From Candidatus Bipolaricaulota bacterium (lineage in GTDB: Bacteria; Bipolaricaulota; Bipolaricaulia; UBA7950; UBA9294), in assembly GCA_028277345.1 (NCBI GenBank), contig JANQGM010000033.1, positions 1 through 64,000 on the forward strand: a stretch of 64,000 nt of DNA. Direction: 5' to 3'. A program made the position numbers and the translations under genes. Position 1 is the first letter of the stretch; the number at the start of each line of letters is the position of its first letter. Of the stretch, positions 7,293-15,663 are shown piece after piece. Below the pieces are notes generated by a model, which saw only the letters and a program-made list of their open reading frames with translations, ran no database searches and had not been told where the DNA came from.

Positions 7293-7307
7293 TCGCTTCG
7301 CTAGGCT
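7279..7307 (+). promoter_or_regulatory. Promoter for leaderless 7314 gene
   Basis: TTGACG, a 17-nt spacer and TAGGCT, ending 6 nt before the ATG at 7314, with no Shine-Dalgarno site. It overlaps the first codons of the divergent nucleotidyltransferase gene. Confidence 0.6.
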
Positions 7308-7313
7308 AGTCTC

Positions 7314-9266
7314 ATGATGACTCGACGTGCTCTACTCCTGTTGGCTGTTGTCGGTGCAGCGATTGCCGCAACGTCCATTCTCTCGCTTGGTACCCAGATC
7401 ACTTCGGTCGATTGGGACTCGAATCTTGGCGTGGTGATCGTGAAGCTTGATTCGTTCCCCACCTGGGGTGGATGGAAGATGTACGTTGACAATGCCGAGA
7501 TTGCCATGGAGGGCGGGAATGGGAATCCGGTTGTGCGTCCAAATGCGCCAATTTCCCAGAATCCGTCTGGTCTGTTGATCGGGACGACCCCTTGGGTGAG
7601 TGCACTTCCCGCCGGCGCGTTCCCGAACAAGGGCAGCTTACGATTCGATATCCCTGGGCAAGGCGCCACAAACACTTTCCCCTATGACATTTCGGCGCAC
7701 TATGGCCAACCGAGCACTCCGAGCCACGGACTGGGTCGCCAGGTCGGCGGCACGATCCACCAGCATGAGGAGTGGGAAGGCGACATCCTCGTGACCAGCT
7801 CAGTCTTCGTTCCCGCGGGCGTGTCGCTGACGATCACACCGGGCACAAAGGTGAGGTTCACGCCTTATCGCGGCTACACAAATCCCGGCGGCAGGCTCTC
7901 CATGCGTGTGGAAGGAACGCTTCGCGTGCTGGGTACGGCCAACGATCCCGTCTGGTTCACGTCGGATGCCGTGCAGCCACGAAACGGCGACTGGAGCATG
8001 CTTCGCTTGGTCAATGCTTCCGCTCAAACGGAGATTCGCTTTGCCATCTTCGAGTTCGCGCAGCAGGGATTGAACATGTGGAACTCAAGCCCGGCCGTGT
8101 CGGACGTCATCGTGCGGTGGAACAATTGGGAAGGCATCTATCTTGAGTCGTACTGCAAGCCAACTATCGAGCGCGCCCGAATCTATCAGAACGGCTACAA
8201 CGGCATCGCCATGGAGCAGTACAATGACGCGACCATACGCGACTGTTATATAGCGGATTCGGGCACCCATGGCATTCACGTCGATGCGTCAACAGCCCGC
8301 GTTGAGACGTGCATCATTTCGAACAACGCCGCTGCCGGGCTTTCGGTGGATAACCACGGAACCCTCGTGGCCGAGGCCTGCCGAATTGAGAACAACTCCA
8401 CGGGCATCCAGTGCGGCGAAGGTAGCAATTCGCTCAATCTGGATGGCAGCACGGTATTCTCCGGCAACGGCCAGGACGTGCGCTGCCAGGCCGGGCAGCA
8501 ATATCCGATCCAGTCCTTCAAGACGGCGCCCACCTCAATCAACTTCCTGTTGGCCGATCTAAGACCCTACAACCTGGGCTACACGCCAAGCGATCCCCTG
8601 CTCGATCAGTTCCCCTACGTCTATCCACTTGAAGATGCAACCCGAAAGGTGATCAACCGGATCGGCAACGGTCTCGGGCTTACGTGGAGCGTGGCCTGGG
8701 ATGGCGAAGCGATTTGGACGGCCACACTGTGGGGCAACGTCTACCGGCTTCATCCCGAATCCGGCGGCATCCTCAACCAGTGGCAGTATCCGGGGCCGCA
8801 GGCATGGGGAATGACGTTCGACGGCACGCACCTGTGGATCAACGACTTCGCCGAAAAGAAGGTCTACCAGATGACCACGAATGGGCAGGTCCTTTCAAGC
8901 TTCCTGATTCCGGATACCACCGGCGGAGCCAAAGGTATCACATGGGATGGCGAAGCCCTCTGCATCATGGGATGGACGAGCCCGACGATCTATCGCGTCA
9001 ATCGGTCCGGCCAAGAGATCAACCGGATCACGCTCCAAGGTGGAGGCGGCGGAATCGCGTGGGATGGATCCGCCTTCTGGATCCCTGGCGGCAAGGGCAT
9101 CCAACGAATCTCACCTCAAGGCAACGTCCTGGGCTACATTCACGCGTGCAGCGAAGGCACGTGGGATCTTGCTTGGGATGGTAGTTTTCTTTGGGCGACG
9201 CAGCGAACGAATGAGAACTGGTTTGACAACAAGCTCTTCCAGATCAGCATTGTGAAGCTGCTGTAG
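7314..9266 (+). CDS. Secreted beta-helix plus beta-propeller protein
   Basis: The 650-aa protein has a signal peptide (about residues 2-24). Residues ~150-400 form a right-handed parallel beta-helix of the pectate-lyase-like type, with repeated asparagine/glycine turns (ARIYQNGYNGIAMEQYNDAT). Residues ~445-650 contain about five ~45-residue repeats with the core WDG..(L/I)W and (V/I)YR, resembling blades of a propeller (AWDGEAIW, TFDGTHLWI, TWDGEALCI, AWDGSAFWI, AWDGSFLWA). It is probably an extracellular carbohydrate-binding or structural protein. No catalytic residues are assigned. Confidence 0.8.
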   Translation: MMTRRALLLLAVVGAAIAATSILSLGTQITSVDWDSNLGVVIVKLDSFPTWGGWKMYVDNAEIAMEGGNGNPVVRPNAPISQNPSGLLIGTTPWVSALPAGAFPNKGSLRFDIPGQGATNTFPYDISAHYGQPSTPSHGLGRQVGGTIHQHEEWEGDILVTSSVFVPAGVSLTITPGTKVRFTPYRGYTNPGGRLSMRVEGTLRVLGTANDPVWFTSDAVQPRNGDWSMLRLVNASAQTEIRFAIFEFAQQGLNMWNSSPAVSDVIVRWNNWEGIYLESYCKPTIERARIYQNGYNGIAMEQYNDATIRDCYIADSGTHGIHVDASTARVETCIISNNAAAGLSVDNHGTLVAEACRIENNSTGIQCGEGSNSLNLDGSTVFSGNGQDVRCQAGQQYPIQSFKTAPTSINFLLADLRPYNLGYTPSDPLLDQFPYVYPLEDATRKVINRIGNGLGLTWSVAWDGEAIWTATLWGNVYRLHPESGGILNQWQYPGPQAWGMTFDGTHLWINDFAEKKVYQMTTNGQVLSSFLIPDTTGGAKGITWDGEALCIMGWTSPTIYRVNRSGQEINRITLQGGGGGIAWDGSAFWIPGGKGIQRISPQGNVLGYIHACSEGTWDLAWDGSFLWATQRTNENWFDNKLFQISIVKLL

Positions 9267-9385
9267 CCGGCCAAACCAGCATTCGGTGATAAGCATCGTA
9301 TTGAACCATTTCACGTCACGTACCGACGTACTATCAAGCGCCTCATTTGGTAGCAAACGTCGCAACGCAGGAAAGGACGTGGAGG

Positions 9386-9829
9386 ATGGAAACCAACCGG
9401 GCGACGGAGCATATGATGAACGGCCTCGTGTGTTCAGAATCCGTACTTCTGGCAACCTGTCAGGAGTTTGACCTGGAAGTGGATGAGAACGTCATACCAA
9501 AGATTGCCTACGCCTTTGCTGGTGGAATTGGGAACACGGGCAGTGTCTGTGGCGCAGTCGTGGGCGCCGTGATGGCGATCGGCCTGATCAAGGATCGCGG
9601 CGAGTCGATGGAAGGGATGATGGGCGTCATTGGCCTGGCCGAAGAGTTTCGCAAGCGTTTCGAGGCTGAGATGGATACCATCAGCTGTCGAGAACTCACC
9701 GGCATCGACTTGACGCAAGAAGAGGCGCGCAACGAACTCATGAATTCCGACATTCCTCAGACGGTCTGCTTCCCCGCCGTCGCCGCCGCCCATCGCCTGG
9801 TCGTCGATCTATTGAAGGAAGGTGCTTGA
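9386..9829 (+). CDS. C_GCAxxG_C_C family redox protein
   Basis: The ~147-aa protein has the spaced cysteines of the C_GCAxxG_C_C family: an early Cys pair (LVCSESVLLATC), the CGAVVGA motif (about residue 61), ISC about 40 residues later and VCFPAV near the end. Family members are small, probably redox-active or metal-binding proteins, often next to membrane redox systems; no such neighbour is seen here. The start is set at the ATG after GAAAGGACGTGGAGG; an ATG 27 nt downstream after GGAG is an alternative. Confidence 0.8.
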   Translation: METNRATEHMMNGLVCSESVLLATCQEFDLEVDENVIPKIAYAFAGGIGNTGSVCGAVVGAVMAIGLIKDRGESMEGMMGVIGLAEEFRKRFEAEMDTISCRELTGIDLTQEEARNELMNSDIPQTVCFPAVAAAHRLVVDLLKEGA

Positions 9830-9887
9830 GTCGACAGGCATAGCTCATCACCCGTTCGGTGCGAGCAAGAAGCCACAAAGCCCGTCT

Positions 9888-11243
9888 CTATCCCTCTTTC
9901 TGAAGGACAAAATCGATCCATTCATGAGCGGTAACTCCTAACTCTTCGCCTCGCTGAATGAGGTTCGTGTGGCTGGATGTCCAGGATCCAATGAGTCCGC
10001 CCTGTTGGTTGTAAATGAGCGTGTACCAAAGGCAGGCCGCCAGCCATTCCTTGACCGGGGTATGTTCCTCGCCCAAACAGGCGTACACCCGCACGATGCT
10101 GTTTCGTGGGTCGAACCCAAGATCGATGTGCCCGAGATCCAGGAGAAGGAACTGCAGGGGCACACGCAGCAACCACTTGTCCAGTCCGAGTGCATAGCCA
10201 AACAACAACTGACCCAACCGTTTCTTTTCACTGTGCGTATTGCGTGTCGGAATCTCCAATCGCCCGGTTCCAATACCGTGAATCCAGCTTTCGATGTAGC
10301 GAAAGGTGTTGTGATGACAGTCGGAGGCTGTATGAATTCCCGATGCGATATGGCAGCAGGTCTTGTACAGTTCCTGCTTCCCCTCATCCTCAACCAACTC
10401 GTCAAGCGCCTCACGATAGGCGGTTGGATCCCAGGGTCTGAGGGTCGGCAACTCCGCGAGTTCGGAGATTTCTGCATCGAGACGTGGACCGCGCCCATTC
10501 TTGCCGTAGAACACGTCCTGCCCCATGGCCTCCAAGTCCTGGTTTGTGGAGGCCTCCAATAGCGATTGCGGATCCGTTCCCGTGTATCCGAACTCGGTGA
10601 AGACGCTGAGGTTCAGAAGCACACGATCCAGCATCTTCCTCTGGAGTGTGTTCAAATCCGCAACTGCGCCGAGCCATTCGTAGGTTCGAACAACAAATCC
10701 CGCTGCCTTAGGGTACGCCTTTAGCACGCCTTTGCTTGGTTCCCCGGAAAGATACGCGTTGATCACAGCATGAATCGTTCGCAAGCTCTCCAGTTGCCCC
10801 GGCTGGCTGGTTTTGGGCTGGATTCCGAGTCCCGAGCACAGACATCCGTTCTTGAATGAGGAGGACTCCAGGCCTCCCCGGGCAATGGCAAACAGAAGCT
10901 CGTCGATGGTCGCCGGAAGACCACTATCACAGGGGACCAATCCGGAAATGTGACAGCGAAGCAGACGGATGCCATCGGACAGCGGTCCCAACTCAGCCTG
11001 CATGACGTTCAGATGCACAACGGTATCGTCCCATGCATCTTCGTTCCATCGCCCTTCCTCATCCGGAAAGGTCCAAGGAATCATGGACCATTGGCTAATG
11101 AGGTTGCCGTCCTCATCCGAGTAGAGCGTGCTCACCATCTCGCTCTCCCGGACGGTTTTCGAAGAGGTTTCGCCGGTATACACGGCCTCATAGCCCGGTG
11201 ACACCTGATCGTAGGGAATCAACTCGTCTTTTTTCTTTGCCAT
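9888..11243 (-). CDS. Unknown soluble protein (451 aa)
   Basis: The start is set at the internal ATG preceded by AAGGGAGCGATC (MAKKKDEL), 42 codons inside the track ORF. The protein is acidic and mostly helical, with several Cys and Trp residues, and has no signal peptide or membrane segment. A bipartite look (acidic N-terminal ~120 residues, helical remainder) is all that can be seen. No family is recognised. It is transcribed divergently from the cysteine-peptidase-like pair across a 520-bp gap, so shared regulation is possible. Confidence 0.6.
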   Translation of the reverse strand: MAKKKDELIPYDQVSPGYEAVYTGETSSKTVRESEMVSTLYSDEDGNLISQWSMIPWTFPDEEGRWNEDAWDDTVVHLNVMQAELGPLSDGIRLLRCHISGLVPCDSGLPATIDELLFAIARGGLESSSFKNGCLCSGLGIQPKTSQPGQLESLRTIHAVINAYLSGEPSKGVLKAYPKAAGFVVRTYEWLGAVADLNTLQRKMLDRVLLNLSVFTEFGYTGTDPQSLLEASTNQDLEAMGQDVFYGKNGRGPRLDAEISELAELPTLRPWDPTAYREALDELVEDEGKQELYKTCCHIASGIHTASDCHHNTFRYIESWIHGIGTGRLEIPTRNTHSEKKRLGQLLFGYALGLDKWLLRVPLQFLLLDLGHIDLGFDPRNSIVRVYACLGEEHTPVKEWLAACLWYTLIYNQQGGLIGSWTSSHTNLIQRGEELGVTAHEWIDFVLQKEG

Positions 11244-11765
11244 GATCGCTCCCTTCACAGATCCTACCCAGATCAACCCACAGTGTGAATCGGCTCTCGT
11301 TTCCATGATCAGCGCTCGCAAAATCGTCTGCCCGCGATGGATCAACCGCTTGATATACGGAATGCTCAAGCCTTTTTAGCTTTCGCCAAGATGTGCAGCC
11401 CTATTGACACGAAGCCAGGCTTGAATCAATTGCGCAAAACACCATCACACTCAACAGACATTCTGAGCTTCAGCCATCAAGTTTCGTCCACTTCGCACGT
11501 TGTGCGGATCTCCGGATTTGCAGATCTGTTTCATTTAAATTAGGAATTGGAGATATATTACTGTAAGATTGGAGTAGTTGTCGCTAGCGACGTGGTGATT
11601 TCATGTAGTCATCTTCAGGTACGCAGACGCAAACCTGCTGCCCATTCATTTCGCCGGACGTGTCTGCGCAGACGGGTGTTGAACTGACCTCATCGACAGT
11701 GGAATGTCCTGCATGGGTTGGTGAAGACTGTCCGTCACGGTTCTAAACTCCACAAGGAGGACATC
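11244..11765. other. Long non-coding gap with 12-bp palindrome
   Basis: No ORF with a ribosome site is visible. The central part is relatively AT-rich (TTTAAATTAGGAATTGGAGATATATTACTG is summarised here only as an AT-rich tract) and is followed by the perfect 12-bp palindrome GTCGCTAGCGAC at 11580-11591. It probably holds the promoters and control sites of both divergent units. Confidence 0.4.
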
Positions 11766-12848
11766 ATGGCAGATACCGGTAATTCGACACAACGAATGCC
11801 ACGAGGGGCAATTCCATCGCCTCGTTGGGCGCTTGCAGCAGCAAACCCACACGTTCCAGATCCAAGCATATCGCTACCGCAAAGCTATCTGGCGTGGCCC
11901 ACCAAGCTGTCATATTGGGGCAACAACAAGCATGATGATTGCGTTTCCGCTGAGGAAGCTTTCGCGAAGATTACTGCGCTCCCGTATATCTATATTTCTG
12001 AATCGACCCTGATTGGCTGGGCAAGCCAACACGGGTATCTGGAGGGAGCCTCTATTTACGGTGTTTTGAAGACGATGCATGATGAAGGCCTCGCCATCAC
12101 AGGAGGCACTGTCTTTGACGGACCGTTTCGCACGGTCAATTGGACTGATGCGTCGACCTTGCAAAGCGCCATCTTCAGTCATGGCCCCGTGAAGATCGGC
12201 ATTGGGGCGGACGACCTCCAAGACCATACGCACGGTCATGTCAAGTCTGGGAAGAACGGGTGGGCATTGTATGGCTACCCGTCAGGTCTCGAAGAAGATC
12301 ACTGTGTGAGCTTATGCGGCTACGGGAATCTTGCGGACTTGGAGAAGTTATTCAAGGATCAGGGGGTCAAGGTCAGCGTCCCCAAGGGAATGCCTACTGG
12401 CATGTGCTATGCTATGTTCACCTGGAAATCGATTGGGATCATCGACGAACAGTCGATGCTCAATATGACCTATGAGGCATGGGTTCGAAATCCGGTGACA
12501 ATCCTCTCAGAGCTACCCACGGTCAGTAAACTCAAGCTCAAAAACGATGGCGGCTTTGTGGTGGACATTCATGCGCTCTATCGGGGCCCTGGAATCCCTC
12601 ACTATTCGGACAAAGCGAATCATCACAATTTCCCGATCGCCCAGACGAGGACGATGAACCTCTCCGAGAAATGCGAAGACCCTGCTATTCAGACTGGCGA
12701 CATCGTGCAGATGAAGGTCTGGGTCGAAGCCGGACATGACAACACGTACAGCGGCCTTTTCCGCTATGATCCCAAAGGACCGGCGCAATCCTTCAAGATT
12801 TCGGGATCCACGCTCAACAACTCTCTGGAATACCTGGGGCCGGCATAG
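11766..12848 (+). CDS. Papain-like cysteine peptidase-like protein
   Basis: The 360-aa protein starts at the ATG after CACAAGGAGGACATC, not at the upstream track start. After a short N-terminal motif (MPRGAIPSPR, residues 11-20) it shows a candidate cysteine-protease pair: Cys59 in WGNNKHDDCVSAEEAFAK and His179 in EEDHCVSLCGYG, the spacing and contexts expected of a papain-like fold, with TWKSIGIID and EAWVRNP following. The C-terminal ~100 residues form a second, beta-rich domain. There is no obvious signal peptide. Peptidase activity is inferred. The next gene is a paralogue without the catalytic pair. Confidence 0.65.
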   Translation: MADTGNSTQRMPRGAIPSPRWALAAANPHVPDPSISLPQSYLAWPTKLSYWGNNKHDDCVSAEEAFAKITALPYIYISESTLIGWASQHGYLEGASIYGVLKTMHDEGLAITGGTVFDGPFRTVNWTDASTLQSAIFSHGPVKIGIGADDLQDHTHGHVKSGKNGWALYGYPSGLEEDHCVSLCGYGNLADLEKLFKDQGVKVSVPKGMPTGMCYAMFTWKSIGIIDEQSMLNMTYEAWVRNPVTILSELPTVSKLKLKNDGGFVVDIHALYRGPGIPHYSDKANHHNFPIAQTRTMNLSEKCEDPAIQTGDIVQMKVWVEAGHDNTYSGLFRYDPKGPAQSFKISGSTLNNSLEYLGPA

Positions 12849-12892
12849 GGCGAGTGACTCCGACTATCTGAGCCAGATCTTTGGGTAGGAGA

Positions 12893-13693
12893 ATGAACGA
12901 GAAGATGCCGCGCGGCGCAATACCGACACCTCGGAGCGTGCTGGCAGCCTCAGAGCCCTATCATATCGGGCTCAGCAACGAGAAGTACGCGCCGAGCGGC
13001 CATTTTCCTTCGCCCAATCATGAACTGGCATCAGCGCGCCCCTTTCGAGCCAGTGGCCCAACTCCCGAATCATGGACGGCCTGGCCCATTCGCATCGGGA
13101 CCTGGAAGAGCAAAACGCTGGCGACCTCGAACTGGGCAGAGGAGGCCTTTGCCAAGGCCTGCGCAGAACCTAGGATTTTCATCCCGCCCGAGGTCGTCGA
13201 AGCCACCGCTCGGGCGTGTGGTTCTTCGAACTTCTCCGCGTTCATGCAGCAGCATGGTTTCAGGATAGGCGCCAAGGCGTATCTGAGCGGACCCTATTTC
13301 TCGATCGACTGGACAAACGCGAAGACCTTGAACAGCGCGATCGCGACGGTTGGCCCAGTCAAGATCGTAGGGGCCTGTCGTGAATTCACGCAGGCGTATG
13401 CCCTCAAGTCCTCGCTCAAGCTCAGCGAGGGATCTGAACTCAACTCCACGCATGCCCCGCTATCAAGAATCTGCGCTAGTGTGTTTGGCTATGGCCCAAC
13501 ATCGATGCTGCTTGAATCATTCAACCGGCATGGAATGAGAGTTGATTTCTCACCTCGGACATCCGACAAGGCAGGCTACGTCATCTTCGTTGGGGGAACT
13601 ATCGGCCTAGTCGATAGAAACTGGCTGTTGAGCAGCACAAGCGAGGCATGGGTTCGAGATCCAATCACGATCATTGAGGCGGCAGGCGAATAG
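12893..13693 (+). CDS. Catalytically dead paralogue of the 11766 protein
   Basis: The 266-aa protein starts at the ATG after GGTAGGAG. It shares the N-terminal MPRGAIPTPR motif, the AEEAFAK helix, the GPYFSIDWTNAKTLNSAI segment, FGYG and EAWVRDPITI with the preceding protein. The aligned catalytic Cys is Ser79 (context LATSNWAEEAFAK) and the catalytic His is replaced by Ile193 (SRICASVFGYG). It also lacks the C-terminal domain. It is probably a pseudo-enzyme partner or regulator. It lies 44 bp downstream on the same strand, so co-transcription is likely. Confidence 0.7.
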   Translation: MNEKMPRGAIPTPRSVLAASEPYHIGLSNEKYAPSGHFPSPNHELASARPFRASGPTPESWTAWPIRIGTWKSKTLATSNWAEEAFAKACAEPRIFIPPEVVEATARACGSSNFSAFMQQHGFRIGAKAYLSGPYFSIDWTNAKTLNSAIATVGPVKIVGACREFTQAYALKSSLKLSEGSELNSTHAPLSRICASVFGYGPTSMLLESFNRHGMRVDFSPRTSDKAGYVIFVGGTIGLVDRNWLLSSTSEAWVRDPITIIEAAGE

Positions 13694-13783
13694 ATTAGGC
13701 CATTTCGTATCAATTTCGCCAAGCAGGATGCAATCGGGTCTTGTCTTTTGTTCGCACTCGGAGAAGGGGGAACTATGAGTTAG

Positions 13784-13975
13784 TTACGGAATTCTCCTCA
13801 CTCGCCCGACTTCGCCGGTTTCCAGGCGAACCTTGATCCCATGCGGATGACTGGCCGAGTTCGTCAGAATGTCTTTCACGACCCCGCGGGTGAGCTGTCC
13901 GCATCGCTGGTGGTGCTTCTGGACGATCTCAACTTCTAAGCCGGGCTTGATCGCGCTTCGTTTTGTGCCTTCCAT
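13784..13975 (-). CDS. ywbE: YwbE family protein
   Basis: The real gene is the 63-aa C-terminal part of a longer track ORF, starting at MEGTKRS. It matches the YwbE (DUF2196) family along its whole length: IKPGLEVEIVQK, then GQLTRGVVKDILTNS and HPHGIKVRLE, ending GEVGRVRRI. Family members are ~60-65-aa proteins of unknown function, probably with an SH3-like or KOW-like fold. It lies 10 bp after the GNAT gene on the same strand, so a two-gene operon is likely. Confidence 0.9.
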   Translation of the reverse strand: MEGTKRSAIKPGLEVEIVQKHHQRCGQLTRGVVKDILTNSASHPHGIKVRLETGEVGRVRRIP

Positions 13976-13985
13976 TGGAGTCCTC

Positions 13986-14504
13986 TCAGTCCTGTTTCGT
14001 TGTGAAGAAGGCATCGTGAAGCGACACCGTCCCACAAGGCAACTCTCCCGCAAAAGAGAGCGCGAAGAACGCCTCCCTCGGCACATCTTCAACACTGAGT
14101 CCATCGACGTGCTCGAACCCGAATCGTCCGTAGTACTCAGGATGTCCGACCACACAGCATCCGGACGCCTTCATGGCTTTCAGGCGCGACAGCCCTTCGC
14201 GAATCAGAGCTGACCCCACACCCTGCCGATGATGCTCCGGCGACACGGACACGGGACCGAGGCCGAACCAGTTCGCCGTTCCATCCGATAAGCTCACCGG
14301 AGAAAAGGCAACGTGTCCGATCAGGCGCCCATCCAGCTCTGCGACCAACGACAGCGTCAGCGCTCCGGCTTCGCGCAACCCAAGAATCATGAGGTGCTCA
14401 GTATCATCGCTGATCTCCAACGTACGAAAGGCAGCCGCCGTCACCTCGGTGATCGCATCGATATCTGCGCTTGTCTCTTCTCGAATAAGGATGTTTGGAT
14501 TCAT
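13986..14504 (-). CDS. GNAT N-acetyltransferase (YhbS-like)
   Basis: The 172-aa protein shows the complete GNAT layout: N-terminal REETSADIDAITEV, the strand IGHVAFSPV, the acetyl-CoA loop RQGVGSALIREGL (about residue 94), and YYGRFGFEHV. The order and spacing match the YhbS/predicted N-acetyltransferase COG3153 group. The substrate is unknown. It overlaps nothing and is followed on the same strand by ywbE. Confidence 0.88.
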   Translation of the reverse strand: MNPNILIREETSADIDAITEVTAAAFRTLEISDDTEHLMILGLREAGALTLSLVAELDGRLIGHVAFSPVSLSDGTANWFGLGPVSVSPEHHRQGVGSALIREGLSRLKAMKASGCCVVGHPEYYGRFGFEHVDGLSVEDVPREAFFALSFAGELPCGTVSLHDAFFTTKQD

Positions 14505-14595
14505 ACTCGCTCTCCCTCACGCATAGTACGCTCCGCTTGCTTGAGGATCTAGAACTTGCACATGCCTGAGTCTCCGATTCTCACCATCGTTCTGT

Positions 14596-14601
14596 TAGAC
14601 T
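14596..14601 (+). promoter_or_regulatory. -10 box of leaderless 14611 gene
   Basis: TAGACT lies 9 nt upstream of the ATG, with no Shine-Dalgarno site. No good -35 box is visible. Confidence 0.4.
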
Positions 14602-14610
14602 CTTTTCATC

Positions 14611-14979
14611 ATGCCCCATACCCCAGACCCTACTGAAGCGATCCGAAAAGCCGCCGCTGACTTTCCAGAGGTCGCCAAGGGAACGTCCTGCAATCAGAGC
14701 TCGTTCAAGACAGGCAAGGGCAGCTTCCTGTTCATCGGTCCCGGCCCAAAGGGCGTGGGCTTCAAGGCAATGTTCAAGCTGAACGATTCGCTGCCCCAGG
14801 CACAGGAGCTGGCCGACGCCGAGCCAGAACGCTTCGAGGTGGGTAAGACGGGCTGGGTGACCACCCGGTTCACAGTTGAAGAACCCCTCCCCAAGAAGAT
14901 CTGGGAGAGGTGGCTGGCTGAATCCTATGCCATTGCCCTGGGGACAGGTAGGAAGGCCGCCTCAAGCAACGAGGCCTAA
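14611..14979 (+). CDS. MmcQ/YjbR family protein
   Basis: The 122-aa protein resembles the MmcQ/YjbR (DUF419) family, which has a CyaY-like fold: an N-terminal helix ending in a PEVAKGTSCNQSSFKTGKGSF strand segment, a central FKAMFKLN strand, then KTGWVTTRFTVEEPLPKKIWERWLAESY near the C-terminus. Members are small cytosolic proteins, possibly DNA-binding, of uncertain role. A -10-like TAGACT 9 nt upstream suggests a leaderless transcript. Confidence 0.82.
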   Translation: MPHTPDPTEAIRKAAADFPEVAKGTSCNQSSFKTGKGSFLFIGPGPKGVGFKAMFKLNDSLPQAQELADAEPERFEVGKTGWVTTRFTVEEPLPKKIWERWLAESYAIALGTGRKAASSNEA

Positions 14980-14990
14980 GCAACATCCGA

Positions 14991-15020
14991 TTGAAGCCAC
15001 GGCCCAACCTGGGCTAGACT
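14991..15020 (+). promoter_or_regulatory. Promoter for leaderless 15028 gene
   Basis: TTGAAG, an 18-nt spacer and TAGACT, ending 7 nt before the ATG at 15028, with no Shine-Dalgarno site. Confidence 0.5.
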
Positions 15021-15027
15021 CTCCGAC

Positions 15028-15663
15028 ATGAATCGTCCAGAGATCTCCATTCGACCGGCTCGCCCAAGCCGTGATGAAGGCGTGCACTTCGCACGCTACA
15101 TGAATCTCGCAGCAGAGGGCGGATTCCGCAAGATGTTTGGCAGGCGGTTTGAGGAGATCGTCTCCTCGGCCTACTTGGAGCCGAATCACGACCTTTCCTA
15201 CGAAACGGCCCTGTTCGCTGAAGCAAGCGACCAGATTGTGGGGATGATCTCCGGCTATACGGCCGAGCAGTATCGAGGATTCGATAAATCAGTGGTCGAT
15301 CGACTGGCCGGACGCAGCCGCCTCCGCATCTCACTCATCTACGCAATGATCGCTCCGATGATGCGCTTTCTGCACACCTATAACGATGGCGACTTCTATG
15401 TGGAGTTTCTCTCCGTCGACGACACCTTTCGTGGACAGGGCATCGGCTACCGGCTCCTCGCTGCAATGGAAGCATGTGGGCAGAAAAGCGGCTCCTCGCA
15501 CTTCGCGATCGACGTGGCACGCAAAAACGATGGCGCACGCCGGCTCTATGAACGATATGGGTTCGTCGCGCATGATTACTGGCCGCGCACCCGCCTCATG
15601 AGGCCGACTGTCCTACGACTGACCAAGCCACTCCTCGAATCGGAAATCCAATACAGCGAGTGA
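15028..15663 (+). CDS. GNAT family N-acetyltransferase
   Basis: The 211-aa protein starts with ISIRPARPSRDEG and has the GNAT core in its C-terminal half: EFLSVDDTFRGQGIGYRLLAAME (acetyl-CoA loop RGQGIG at about residue 137), then IDVARKNDGARRLYERYGFVAHD. The long N-terminal insertion (about residues 50-125), with an AGRSRLRISLIYAMIAPMM helix, is larger than in minimal GNATs. The substrate is unknown. It ends directly against the stop of the convergent barrel-like gene. Confidence 0.87.
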   Translation: MNRPEISIRPARPSRDEGVHFARYMNLAAEGGFRKMFGRRFEEIVSSAYLEPNHDLSYETALFAEASDQIVGMISGYTAEQYRGFDKSVVDRLAGRSRLRISLIYAMIAPMMRFLHTYNDGDFYVEFLSVDDTFRGQGIGYRLLAAMEACGQKSGSSHFAIDVARKNDGARRLYERYGFVAHDYWPRTRLMRPTVLRLTKPLLESEIQYSE

